From assembly GCA_041493205.1 (NCBI GenBank), contig JBGPYM010000038.1:1-16611 (forward strand): DNA of 16,611 nt. The letters are read 5' to 3'. The stretch's first letter is position 1; the number at the start of each line of letters is the position of its first letter. Both the position numbers and the translations under genes were made by a program. Of the stretch, positions 6,878-14,380 are shown piece by piece. The notes beneath the pieces are model-generated. The model saw nothing but the letters and a program-made list of their open reading frames with translations. It did no database searches and was not told where the DNA came from. Source of the DNA: JBGPYM01 sp041493205. Lineage in GTDB: Bacteria > Bacteroidota > Ignavibacteria > UBA10030 > UBA6906.

Positions 6878-7201
6878 ATGGCGGATCAGCAGCAACAGGG
6901 GCAACAGATCAACATTGAGCTCGGGGAGAAGGAAGCGGAAGGGATCTATTCGAACCTCGCCATCATTACCCATTCGCCGGCGGAGTTCATCATCGATTTC
7001 ACGCGCGTCCTCCCCGGCGTGCCGAAAGCAAAAGTCCATGCCCGCGTCATTATGACGGCACAACACGCCAAACTCCTGCACCGCGCGCTCGAAGACAACA
7101 TCGCGAAGTTCGAGATGAAATTCGGCGAGATCAAGATTCACGGCGAAGGCCCCGGGGGCTTCGGGTTCCAGCCATCCGCGCATGATGAAAAAGTCCACTA
7201 G
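6878..7201 (+). CDS. DUF3467 family protein
   Basis: A 107-residue soluble protein. After a Gln-rich start (MADQQQQGQQ) the whole length matches what I know of DUF3467: INIELGEKEAEGIYSNLA, then HSPAEFIIDF, a basic LPGVPKAKVHARVIM block, QHAKLLHRALEDN and a short C-terminal FGEIKI strand. No catalytic motif, cysteine, signal peptide or membrane segment is present. The family has no established function. It lies 67 bp after the TPR gene with a terminator in between and no room for a separate promoter downstream of that hairpin, so expression may depend on readthrough. The next gene is 249 bp away. Confidence 0.88.
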   Translation: MADQQQQGQQINIELGEKEAEGIYSNLAIITHSPAEFIIDFTRVLPGVPKAKVHARVIMTAQHAKLLHRALEDNIAKFEMKFGEIKIHGEGPGGFGFQPSAHDEKVH

Positions 7202-7357
7202 GACCGGGAAACAATGACCCCGGTAGATTGAAGAATCAACACCTTTATTCACGCGCTCTTCCCCCCTCCGAGCCTCTTTTTCGCTTCCGGCGGTCCTAAC
7301 TCCATTCCCTGTTGTCTCTTACCCGGTTTGACCGGGCGCAATTACCAATCTCTCTTC

Positions 7358-7373
7358 TGGCACTCCGTTTGAC
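7358..7373 (+). promoter_or_regulatory. Sigma-54-like -24/-12 promoter before the envelope operon
   Basis: TGGCAC (7358-7363), 5 bases, then TTGAC (7369-7373). The -24 box is a perfect match and the GG-to-G spacing is correct. The -12 dinucleotide is GA instead of the usual GC. Transcription would begin about 7384 and the leader would contain the hairpin at 7389-7423. The sigma-54 gene rpoN is in the same window, and no convincing sigma-70 promoter was found in this gap. No enhancer-binding activator gene is nearby. Confidence 0.42.
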
Positions 7374-7388
7374 CCTTTCCGGTGTAAT

Positions 7389-7423
7389 CCCGCGCTCCTG
7401 GACGTACCAGAGGAGTGCGCGGG
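7389..7423 (+). other. Strong hairpin in the leader of the envelope operon
   Basis: CCCGCGC (7389-7395) pairs with GCGCGGG (7417-7423). TCCT (7396-7399) then pairs with AGGA (7411-7414), and GG (7400-7401) with CC (7407-7408), with two small bulges and the loop ACGTA. No T-run follows, so it is not a terminator. It ends 13 bases before the Shine-Dalgarno and could affect translation or stabilise the 5' end. Confidence 0.6.
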
Positions 7424-7435
7424 ACCGGTTCTCCC

Positions 7436-7442
7436 GGAAGGA
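7436..7442 (+). promoter_or_regulatory. Shine-Dalgarno fixing the envelope protein start
   Basis: GGAAGGA, 8 bases before the ATG at 7451. It favours that ATG over an in-frame GTG at 7415, which lies inside the hairpin. Confidence 0.8.
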
Positions 7443-7450
7443 TTGGCAGC

Positions 7451-9508
7451 ATGAATATCCGAAAAGGTCATTCGCAGAGAGTACGCACTGCGCTTGTCAC
7501 CGCACTTGCGCTGACGGCCCTCAACTGCTTCAACGATCCGCTGACACCTGTCCAGCCGCGATGGGATACGAACCTGACGGTCCCCCTCGCGAGCCGGACG
7601 ATCACGCTGCAGGAGATCATCGAGAAGGATTCGACGATTCTCCGCGCGGGCGCGGGGAACCAGCTCACGTTTGTCAGCTCGACAACCGCCCCGCCCACGA
7701 CGGTCAGCGACAAAATCACGGTGATGCCCCCTGCGGCATCGGGCTCCATCCGCCTGGGCGCATTCGTCATCGATCTCCCCAATATCGTGATTGCCCTGCA
7801 GAGTCCCAGCCTCCCGTCGGGAAGTTCCATGCAGGTCCCCCCCATGGCGATCAACGTTCCGGACGTAGCCAATGCCATCAGCATCCAGGTGAACGCCCGT
7901 CTCGCGGGCGGCAGGCTCCGGCTGACGCTGGCAAATTCAATGGACATTCCTGTGACGGTGACGTCGCCGATCGAGCTCTTCGACGGATCCAACGTCCAGG
8001 CGAGTTTCGTTTTCGCCGGGACCATTGCCCCCCACGGTTCCGCGTGGGCGGAGGATGACCTCACAGGGGATGTCATCACGACGGGAGAGTCGCTGCGGGG
8101 CCTGCACTTCAGCACCACGGGAAGCGGCGGGGCCACGGTAACAATACCCCCGGCGCTGCTGACGGCGACGTTTTCGACAACAGGGCTCACGGCCTCCGGC
8201 GGCACCGTGTCGTCCGTTCCCGCACAACGTCTGACGAATAATGACGTCGCCAGCCTCGCGGTTCGCGATTCGACGAAAATACAGCTGATGTCGCTCCGGA
8301 GCGGGCGGCTGGATCTTACATTCAACAGCCGGCTCTCAATCCCGGTGCGGCTGAAGTTCCGCTTCCCCGAAATCACCAGGCCCGGGTCGGGGGTGAGCTT
8401 TGAGGACAGCGTGAATCTCTCTGCGGGCGGATCACGCCTGTACGCCTTCAACGTTGCGGGGCTCCTCCTGGGAGCTCCCGTTCCCGGGGCATTGCTCGAC
8501 TCGCTTCACGTCGTGACCAGCGTGATCATTCCCGCCCCTGTCAACGGCACCACGACGTTACACGATACCGACAGGGTCGTGATCAGCATGACGCCCGGAA
8601 CCGCGCTCATGGCGGATTCCGCTGCGGTCGTGCTCAAACCGACGTGGGTCGATATCAGGACCGTCGTTCCCCTCGACTTCGCCAAGCTTCCGTCGAAATT
8701 CACAGGGCAGCTCGACATTCCTTCTGCACTGCTCAGTCTCAACCTGACGTCGTCGGTCGGATTCCCCGCCGATCTCTATCTCACCGTCAGTGCCAGGAAA
8801 GCAACGGGAGATTCCGCGGTGCTCGTGCTCCCCGCAGGGCAGAGGCGCATCATGCCCGGTGCATCGACAATTACGTTTGACAATGCGGAGGTGGGGCAAT
8901 TTCTGACGCAGCTCTCATCGCGGCTGCCGGATTCAGCCCTCATCTCCGGCAGAGTCCTGATCAATCCGCCCGATCAGTACGTCGCCTCCCCTGCGGGCGT
9001 CGGACGCATCGGCCGCAACAGCTCGGTGGGTGGCATCATGGATGTCCGTATACCCATGCGCCTGGGCATTACGGGCGGCCTGTATCAGGACACCCTCACC
9101 TGGGGCGACGGGGGATCGGGCGACAACGTCGACAGGGGGAATTTTGACAACGTCAACATCGGGACCGTGTACGCCGAAATCCAGAACAGCATGCCGGTCC
9201 AGCTCGGGATCTCTTTGCAGATGCTCGACCTTGCGCATCGGAGTCTTCTCCTGATACCGCAGAGCGGCACAGACATGCAAATCGCGTCGGGCGTGGTGGA
9301 TGCCGGAGGCATCGTGACCGTACCTGCCGCGAGCTCGCTCGTCATCCCGCTGACCGGCGCTGAGGTGAAGCAGTTCAGCCCGGCGCATTTTGTCCGGTAC
9401 GCACTGAAACTAAATACGCCCGCAGGAAGCGGACCGGTCACATTCACGACATCGGACCAGGTCCGTATCAAGGTCTGGGTGCAACTATCCTACAGGGTGG
9501 GACAATGA
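7451..9508 (+). CDS. Large repeat-built exported protein, probable lipoprotein
   Basis: A 685-residue protein of unknown function. A basic N-terminus and hydrophobic segment (about 11-24) lead to Cys26 in LTALNC, plausible for lipoprotein attachment although the residue before the Cys (Asn) is unusual. The rest is rich in Val/Thr/Ser/Gly with beta-strand character. A short motif recurs four times about 130-147 residues apart: GRLRLTLANSMDIPVTV (154-170), GRLDLTFNSRLSIPVRL (285-301), ALLSLNLTSSVGFPADL (426-442) and TVYAEIQNSMPVQLGI (572-587). A second block, W(V)D-4-VPL, appears at about 38 and 399. This suggests tandem beta-sandwich units. Its stop codon overlaps the start of the next gene by ATGA, so the two are translationally coupled and probably act together at the cell surface. 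I recognise no named family. Confidence 0.85.
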   Translation: MNIRKGHSQRVRTALVTALALTALNCFNDPLTPVQPRWDTNLTVPLASRTITLQEIIEKDSTILRAGAGNQLTFVSSTTAPPTTVSDKITVMPPAASGSIRLGAFVIDLPNIVIALQSPSLPSGSSMQVPPMAINVPDVANAISIQVNARLAGGRLRLTLANSMDIPVTVTSPIELFDGSNVQASFVFAGTIAPHGSAWAEDDLTGDVITTGESLRGLHFSTTGSGGATVTIPPALLTATFSTTGLTASGGTVSSVPAQRLTNNDVASLAVRDSTKIQLMSLRSGRLDLTFNSRLSIPVRLKFRFPEITRPGSGVSFEDSVNLSAGGSRLYAFNVAGLLLGAPVPGALLDSLHVVTSVIIPAPVNGTTTLHDTDRVVISMTPGTALMADSAAVVLKPTWVDIRTVVPLDFAKLPSKFTGQLDIPSALLSLNLTSSVGFPADLYLTVSARKATGDSAVLVLPAGQRRIMPGASTITFDNAEVGQFLTQLSSRLPDSALISGRVLINPPDQYVASPAGVGRIGRNSSVGGIMDVRIPMRLGITGGLYQDTLTWGDGGSGDNVDRGNFDNVNIGTVYAEIQNSMPVQLGISLQMLDLAHRSLLLIPQSGTDMQIASGVVDAGGIVTVPAASSLVIPLTGAEVKQFSPAHFVRYALKLNTPAGSGPVTFTTSDQVRIKVWVQLSYRVGQ

Positions 9509-10908
9509 AAATCTTTTCAGCGACGGCCGCTGCGGCATGTCTGACGGTGGCACTCTGTTCGGCGAGTCCCGCATTTGCGGGCTCAGAACGGACCAATATC
9601 CGTGGCATGGGGATGGCCCGCACGTTCGTTGCGGGATCACGGGGACTGGAAGCGGTCGGCATCAATCCCGCCAACCTGGGGTACCCCGATGCCGGCACCG
9701 TGACCATCGGCCTCTTGCCCTTCGGCGTGCACGTGGGGACCGACATCATGACATACGGCGTGTACCGGGATTACTTTACCGGGGTACCAACCGACAGCGG
9801 CAGGGTGGGCCGGTTTCTGACGGACGCAGACAAACAACGCATTCTCGAGGGCTTTCATAATGACGTGGGCCGGGTCGCCGGTGATGTCGGCATCATGCCG
9901 CTGGGCGTTTCCATCGGCTTCGGGTCGTTCGGCCGTTTTGCGTTTACCGTCACCGAGCAGGCTTCGTTCTACGGTCACATGCCGCGCGATTTTGCGCAGT
10001 TCGTGTTCTACGGCAATCCGCCGGGCTCGGTCTACGATTTCAGCTCGATGAAGGTCCAGGCCCAATGGACGCGCGAGTACGCACTCTCCTTCGGGCGCAT
10101 GATTCCCGAACCGATATTTCTCCGCTCGCTCGCAGCCGGGATCGCCGTGAAGTACGTCCAGGGATTCGGCTACTACGGTCTGGAACACGGGACCACAAAG
10201 TTCGTCACCGGAACAGACGGGGTCTTGCAGGGGACGGTCGACATGACCACACGTTCCTCCGGCACGCACCGGATCAAGGAGATGGGAGAGGGGGGCTTCA
10301 CGCCGTTCCCGGGCCCTGTCGGCACGGGATGGGCATTCGACATGGGCGCAACAGCCGAAGTGACGAACTATCTCACCGCCGGCATCGCGCTGACCGATCT
10401 GGGGTGGATCACCTGGAGCAACGACGTCGAGATGACCAGGACGGACAGCACGTTCGTGGTAACGGATCCCATGAATGAGGACCAGCGGAAGGGTGTGGAA
10501 AACGCCCTGAAAGGCAAGACAGTTCCCGGTGAGGAATTCCGGACAGCGCTCGGCACAAAACTTCGCGTGGGTGTCGCAGTCGATATGGACAGGGTGCCGT
10601 GGTTTTATGACGCCATACCCGGCGATCTGACCCTCGCTGCAGATTACAACCAGGGGTTCAGCAACGTCCCCGGTTCCACGACGCGCGGCCGGTTTTCGCT
10701 GGGGATGGAATACTGTCCGTGGGCATTCCTCCCGATCCGTGCCGGGGTGGCGTTCGGCGGAGAGGACCGGTCCAACGTGGCACTGGGCCTCGGGTTCCGG
10801 TGCGGGTTCCTGGACATCGAATTCGCATCCGAAAATCTGAACTGGCTTTTCAGCAAGGACGATTTTTCGTACGGCTCTGCCGCGTTCGGCCTGAAGCTGC
10901 GGCTGTGA
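9505..10908 (+). CDS. Outer-membrane beta-barrel protein, DUF5723-like
   Basis: A 467-residue exported protein. The signal peptide is residues 1-25 (cut after PAFA). The mature start (RGMGMARTFVAGSRGLEAVGINPANLG) resembles the opening of FadL/PorV-like and DUF5723 proteins of Bacteroidota, where a glycine-rich strand leads into an 'NPANLG' turn. Alternating hydrophobic strands continue to the end, including LTLAADYNQGF, GRFSLGMEY, IRAGVAFGG, VALGLGF and AAFGLKLRL. The C-terminal residue is Leu, not the usual aromatic. The ATG overlaps the upstream stop codon by 4 bp, so translation is coupled to the repeat protein. It ends 16 bp from the stop of hslU, which converges from the other strand, with no hairpin between. 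Its cargo is unknown; a barrel that pairs with the upstream lipoprotein is inference. Confidence 0.85.
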   Translation: MKIFSATAAAACLTVALCSASPAFAGSERTNIRGMGMARTFVAGSRGLEAVGINPANLGYPDAGTVTIGLLPFGVHVGTDIMTYGVYRDYFTGVPTDSGRVGRFLTDADKQRILEGFHNDVGRVAGDVGIMPLGVSIGFGSFGRFAFTVTEQASFYGHMPRDFAQFVFYGNPPGSVYDFSSMKVQAQWTREYALSFGRMIPEPIFLRSLAAGIAVKYVQGFGYYGLEHGTTKFVTGTDGVLQGTVDMTTRSSGTHRIKEMGEGGFTPFPGPVGTGWAFDMGATAEVTNYLTAGIALTDLGWITWSNDVEMTRTDSTFVVTDPMNEDQRKGVENALKGKTVPGEEFRTALGTKLRVGVAVDMDRVPWFYDAIPGDLTLAADYNQGFSNVPGSTTRGRFSLGMEYCPWAFLPIRAGVAFGGEDRSNVALGLGFRCGFLDIEFASENLNWLFSKDDFSYGSAAFGLKLRL

Positions 10909-10924
10909 CGGCGGCGGGGGATGC

Positions 10925-12319
10925 TCAGAGGATGTAGCGCGAGAGGTCGGCGTTCTTGACAATCCCGGCAAGACGCGAGCGCACCATGGCACGGTCCACA
11001 TGGATCTTCCGGTAATGGAGATCGTCGGGCGCATCGTACAGAACGTCTTCGAGGAGGGTGGTCATGATCGTGTGGAGGCGGCGTGCGCCGATGTTCTCCA
11101 CCTGATCGTTGGCCTGACTGGCGAGTGCGGCGATTTCCCTGATGCCGTCGTCCGAGAAATCCACGTCGATCCCTTCCGTGGCGATCAACGCGGCGTACTG
11201 CTTGATGAGGGCATTCTGGGGGAGGGTGAGGATCTTCACGAAATCTTCCTCGGTCAGGCTGTTGAGCTCGACGCGGATGGGAAAGCGACCCTGCATTTCC
11301 GGAATGAGGTCGGAGGGCTTGGACACATGAAACGCCCCCGAGGCGATAAACAGGATGTGGTCGGTCTTCACCATCCCGTATTTGGTATTGACGCTCGACC
11401 CCTCCACAATCGGGAGGAGGTCGCGCTGCACCCCTTCGCGTGAGACGTCCGGGCCGCCGGTCTGGTTCCTGCTCCCGGCGATCTTGTCGATCTCGTCGAT
11501 GAACACAATGCCCGAGTTTTCCACACGCCCCAGCGCGTCACGGACCGCCGCGTCATGATCGATCAGCTTCTGCGCTTCATCGTTCGTCAGCAGGACCCGT
11601 GCCTCCGCGATCGACAGCTTCCGCCGCTTCATCTTCTTGGGCATCAGCGTGCCGAAGATGTCCTGCAGGTTGACCCCCATGTCGTCCAGGTTCATCGGGC
11701 CGATGACCTGCATGAGCGGATTGCCGCCCCCGGCGGTGGGGACGTCCATTTCGACCGATTTCCCTTCCAGTTGCCCGTCCCGCAGGCGTTGACGGAATTT
11801 CTCGCGGGTGGCGTTGTTCTCCGCTTCCTCGGGCAGATCGTTCCCGGCTTCGAAGCCGGTGCCCGCCTTGCGGTGCGCCGGCGGCAGGAGGATATCGAGG
11901 AGCCGGTCCTCGGCCATCTCTTTCGCCTTCTCATTGACCTCCGCCCGTCGTTCCGCCTTGACCATGGTCACCGCATATTCGGTGAGATCCCGGATGATCG
12001 ACTCGACATCCCGCCCGACGTACCCGACCTCGGTGAATTTCGACGCTTCGACCTTGATGAAAGGCGCTCCCGCGAGCTTGGCGAGCCGCCGGGCGATTTC
12101 GGTTTTGCCGACGCCGGTCGGACCGATCATGATGATGTTGTTCGGCATGATCTCTTCACGCAGGCTGGGGGGGACCTGCAGCCTCCGCCAGCGGTTGCGC
12201 AGGGCGATGGCGACAGACTTTTTGGCCTTGTCCTGCCCGATGATGTACTTGTCCAGCTCGCGGACAATCTCGCGCGGTGTGAGTTCCTTCCCGCGTTCCG
12301 TATGCTGCATTTCGGTCAT
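10925..12319 (-). CDS. hslU: HslU, ATPase subunit of the HslUV protease
   Basis: AAA+ unfoldase that feeds substrates to HslV in the cytosol. It has 464 residues (E. coli 443). Walker A is GPTGVGKT (66-73), the pore loop GYVGRD is at 99-104, the long I-domain spans about 110-245, and Walker B is IVFIDEID (271-278). QGRFPIRVEL and the arginine block IGARRLHTIM follow. The C-terminal tail DLSRYIL is the segment that docks into HslV. I start at the ATG at 12319, 25 bp after the hslV stop. The frame stays open to 12724, but that upstream part is antiparallel-free noise overlapping hslV in another frame. A second Met lies three codons later. No strong Shine-Dalgarno is seen, so translation may depend on hslV. 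Confidence 0.97.
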   Translation of the reverse strand: MTEMQHTERGKELTPREIVRELDKYIIGQDKAKKSVAIALRNRWRRLQVPPSLREEIMPNNIIMIGPTGVGKTEIARRLAKLAGAPFIKVEASKFTEVGYVGRDVESIIRDLTEYAVTMVKAERRAEVNEKAKEMAEDRLLDILLPPAHRKAGTGFEAGNDLPEEAENNATREKFRQRLRDGQLEGKSVEMDVPTAGGGNPLMQVIGPMNLDDMGVNLQDIFGTLMPKKMKRRKLSIAEARVLLTNDEAQKLIDHDAAVRDALGRVENSGIVFIDEIDKIAGSRNQTGGPDVSREGVQRDLLPIVEGSSVNTKYGMVKTDHILFIASGAFHVSKPSDLIPEMQGRFPIRVELNSLTEEDFVKILTLPQNALIKQYAALIATEGIDVDFSDDGIREIAALASQANDQVENIGARRLHTIMTTLLEDVLYDAPDDLHYRKIHVDRAMVRSRLAGIVKNADLSRYIL

Positions 12320-12344
12320 GAGATACCGCCGGGGTTGAGAGCGT

Positions 12345-12881
12345 TCACAGTTCTTCGATCGTGATGTTGCGGTTCGTGTAGACGCAGATGTCCGCCGCGG
12401 CCCGGAGTGATTCCTCCACGACGTCCCGCGCGGCAAGCGGCGAGTGCTTGATGAGCATGCGAGCTGCGGCGAGAGCATACATGCCGCCGGAGCCGATCGC
12501 GAGGATGCCGTCATCCGGCTCGATGATCTCGCCCGTGCCGGAGATGACCAGCGAGGTGGTGCCGTTGAGAACTGCCAGGAGTGCCTCCAGCTGTCGAAGG
12601 TACTTGTCGGTCCGCCAGTCGCGCGCCAGCTCCACCGCCGCCCGCTCGAGATTCCCCCGGTACTTCTCCAGGTTGTCTTCGAACCGGGAAAAGAGGGTAA
12701 ACGCATCGGCCGCCGCGCCGGCAAAGCCCGCGAGCACGGTGCCGTTATACAGCTTCCGGACCTTGTGCGCGTTTTGCTTCATGACGGTCTGACCGACGGT
12801 CACCTGGCCGTCGGCGCCGATGACGCTCCGTCCTTTGTACGTGAGCCCGATGACGGTGGTGGAGCGAAAGGTCAATGGCAT
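12345..12881 (-). CDS. hslV: HslV, peptidase subunit of the HslUV protease
   Basis: Threonine peptidase, a dodecamer of the proteasome-beta fold, acting with HslU. It has 178 residues. The sequence begins MPLTFRS-TTVIGL, so the catalytic Thr is T8 and a 7-residue propeptide must be removed; E. coli HslV loses only Met. Typical blocks follow: GADGQVTVGQTVMK, KVRKLYNG, GFAGAAADAFTLF, ELARDWRTDK, AIGSGGMYALAAARML and YTNRNITIEEL at the end. It lies 35 bp downstream of rpoN and 25 bp upstream of hslU, so it is in the same operon. No clear Shine-Dalgarno precedes the ATG. Confidence 0.98.
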   Translation of the reverse strand: MPLTFRSTTVIGLTYKGRSVIGADGQVTVGQTVMKQNAHKVRKLYNGTVLAGFAGAAADAFTLFSRFEDNLEKYRGNLERAAVELARDWRTDKYLRQLEALLAVLNGTTSLVISGTGEIIEPDDGILAIGSGGMYALAAARMLIKHSPLAARDVVEESLRAAADICVYTNRNITIEEL

Positions 12882-12916
12882 GGCAGCCGGGGGGAAAAGT
12901 GAGGGATGGGGGGTGA

Positions 12917-14368
12917 TCAGGTCATCCTGCGCCGGAGACGGGCAACCGGGATCAGCATCTGCTCCCGGTATTTGGCGACCGTCCGGCGTGCGATGTTCAG
13001 TCCTTCCTTGTTGAGAAGTTCGCCAAGCTTATGGTCGCTGAGCGGCCGGTGGGGATCCTCCGCTTTGATCAGCGCTTCCAGCATTCGTTTGACCTCCTTG
13101 TTGGACACTTCGTCGCCGTCGGCCGTTTTGATCGAGTCGCTGAAGAAGTGGCGCAGCGAGAAGACACCGTAGTCGGTCTGCACGTATTTGCTGTTCACGA
13201 CGCGGCTGATCGTTGAAATGTCCATCCCGATGACCTCGGAGATGTCTTTGTAGATCATCGGGCGCAGCCCCTCGCCTAACTCGAAAAACTCGCGCTGCTT
13301 CTCCACGATCGTCCGCATGACGCGGAGCATCGTGTCGCGCCGCTGGTGGATCGAGCTGATGAACCATTTTGCGGCCTCGAACCGCTGCCGGATGAAGTCC
13401 TTGGCCTCGGTGGACACCCCGTTCTTCTTCCGCTTCGACATCAGCTCCTTGTACGCGCGGTTGATCCGCAGCGGGGGGATATTGCGGTCGTTCAGCGTGA
13501 TGACGAAATCGTCATCGACTTTCGTGACGATGAAGTCGGGAACGACATAGTTCTCGTGGGCGGATATCTCCCCCTCGCCGGGCTTCGGGTTCAGATGCTG
13601 GATGAGCTCGATGACGCGCTTCAGATCCTCGTTCCCCACGCAGAGCTTCTTGGCCAGCTCCTCGAAATGACGCATGGTGAAGTCGTCGTAGAACTCGGTA
13701 AGGACCCTGAAGGCGAGCGACTTCAGTGCGGCGTCGGCGTTGGACGCTTCGAGCTGCACCAGCAGACATTCCTGGAGTGAACGGGAGCCGATGCCGACGG
13801 GATCGAGACGCTGGATCTTCTTCAGCACTCCCTCGGCCTCGGCAAGGGTAATGGCGGTGTTATGGGTAAGATTGAGATCCTGAACGATGGAACCGAGATC
13901 CCGCCGGAGGTAACCGTCCTCGTCGATGTTGCCGATGATCTCCTGGCCGATCAGCATTTCCTGCTCGTCGAGGTCCAGCAGGCTGAACTGTTCCAGGAGC
14001 CGCTGGTACATCGGGATGGCATCGGGAATCGGGAGCTCGTCCTTCTCCTCGTTGTCGAACGGTTCGCGCGCCTTGTGGCCCGATTGCTCGTCGTTCATGA
14101 AGTCTTCGATACTGTACCGGTCTTCCTCTGCCTGCTCTTTCGATTCCTCCGTCTTCGCCGGGTCGGTTTCCTCGGCGGCGGGTGCGTCCTGTTCCTGGGT
14201 CATTTCCATCTCTTCCTCAAAGCCCTCTTCCAGGAGCGGGTTCATTTCAAGTTCGGCCTTGATCTTCTGCTCCAGCGCAAGCGTGGGAAGCTGCAGCATC
14301 TTCAGGTATTGCACCTGTTGAGGCGACAGCTTCATCATCATCTTATGTTGAAGCGAAATATTCAGCAT
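12917..14368 (-). CDS. rpoN: RNA polymerase sigma-54 factor
   Basis: Alternative sigma factor recognising -24/-12 promoters and requiring an AAA+ activator. It has 483 residues, a normal length. Region I (1-50) is Gln/Leu-rich (LSPQQVQYLKMLQLP, ELEMNPLLEE). Region II (about 50-115) is strongly acidic. The core-binding domain follows (IGNIDEDGYL, LDPVGIGSRSLQECL, LNPKPGEG). The DNA-binding part contains the helix-turn-helix near KDISEVIGMDISTISRVVNSKYVQT, here cited by its ends (DISEVIGM...NSKYVQT), and the RpoN box ARRTVAKYR (460-468). It is 12 bp downstream of the DUF3109 gene and 35 bp upstream of hslV, so it is one of four apparently cotranscribed genes. No clear Shine-Dalgarno is visible. 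No sigma-54 activator lies in the window. Confidence 0.98.
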   Translation of the reverse strand: MLNISLQHKMMMKLSPQQVQYLKMLQLPTLALEQKIKAELEMNPLLEEGFEEEMEMTQEQDAPAAEETDPAKTEESKEQAEEDRYSIEDFMNDEQSGHKAREPFDNEEKDELPIPDAIPMYQRLLEQFSLLDLDEQEMLIGQEIIGNIDEDGYLRRDLGSIVQDLNLTHNTAITLAEAEGVLKKIQRLDPVGIGSRSLQECLLVQLEASNADAALKSLAFRVLTEFYDDFTMRHFEELAKKLCVGNEDLKRVIELIQHLNPKPGEGEISAHENYVVPDFIVTKVDDDFVITLNDRNIPPLRINRAYKELMSKRKKNGVSTEAKDFIRQRFEAAKWFISSIHQRRDTMLRVMRTIVEKQREFFELGEGLRPMIYKDISEVIGMDISTISRVVNSKYVQTDYGVFSLRHFFSDSIKTADGDEVSNKEVKRMLEALIKAEDPHRPLSDHKLGELLNKEGLNIARRTVAKYREQMLIPVARLRRRMT

Positions 14369-14380
14369 ATCATTGTCGTT

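Larger units (their letters stand above)
7202..7450 (+). other. Gene-free stretch between DUF3467 and the envelope operon
   Basis: No supported gene is found in this 249-base gap. It holds a weak inverted repeat with no T-run (ACCGGG 7203-7208 / CCCGGT 7219-7224), a perfect 6-bp inverted repeat CCCGGT-TTG-ACCGGG (7322-7336), a sigma-54-like promoter (7358-7373), a strong hairpin (7389-7423) and the Shine-Dalgarno of the next gene. The sequence TTTGACC occurs twice, at 7327 and 7368. No clear terminator for DUF3467 is visible. Confidence 0.6.

Noticed and set aside
7203..7224. Inverted repeat after DUF3467 as a terminator
   Set aside because: Only 6 bp of stem and no T-run follows.
7322..7336. 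CCCGGT-TTG-ACCGGG inverted repeat as an operator
   Set aside because: It is a perfect palindrome and may be real, but it is short, single, and about 20 bases upstream of the sigma-54-like box with no matching copy elsewhere; not enough to call an operator.
9637..11034. Open frame of 465 codons on the minus strand over the barrel gene
   Set aside because: It would overlap the start region of neither gene sensibly and runs into the hslU end; no family resemblance.
12320..12724. N-terminal extension of HslU
   Set aside because: It overlaps hslV in another frame, resembles no HslU, and the normal HslU start at 12319 follows the hslV stop by 25 bp.
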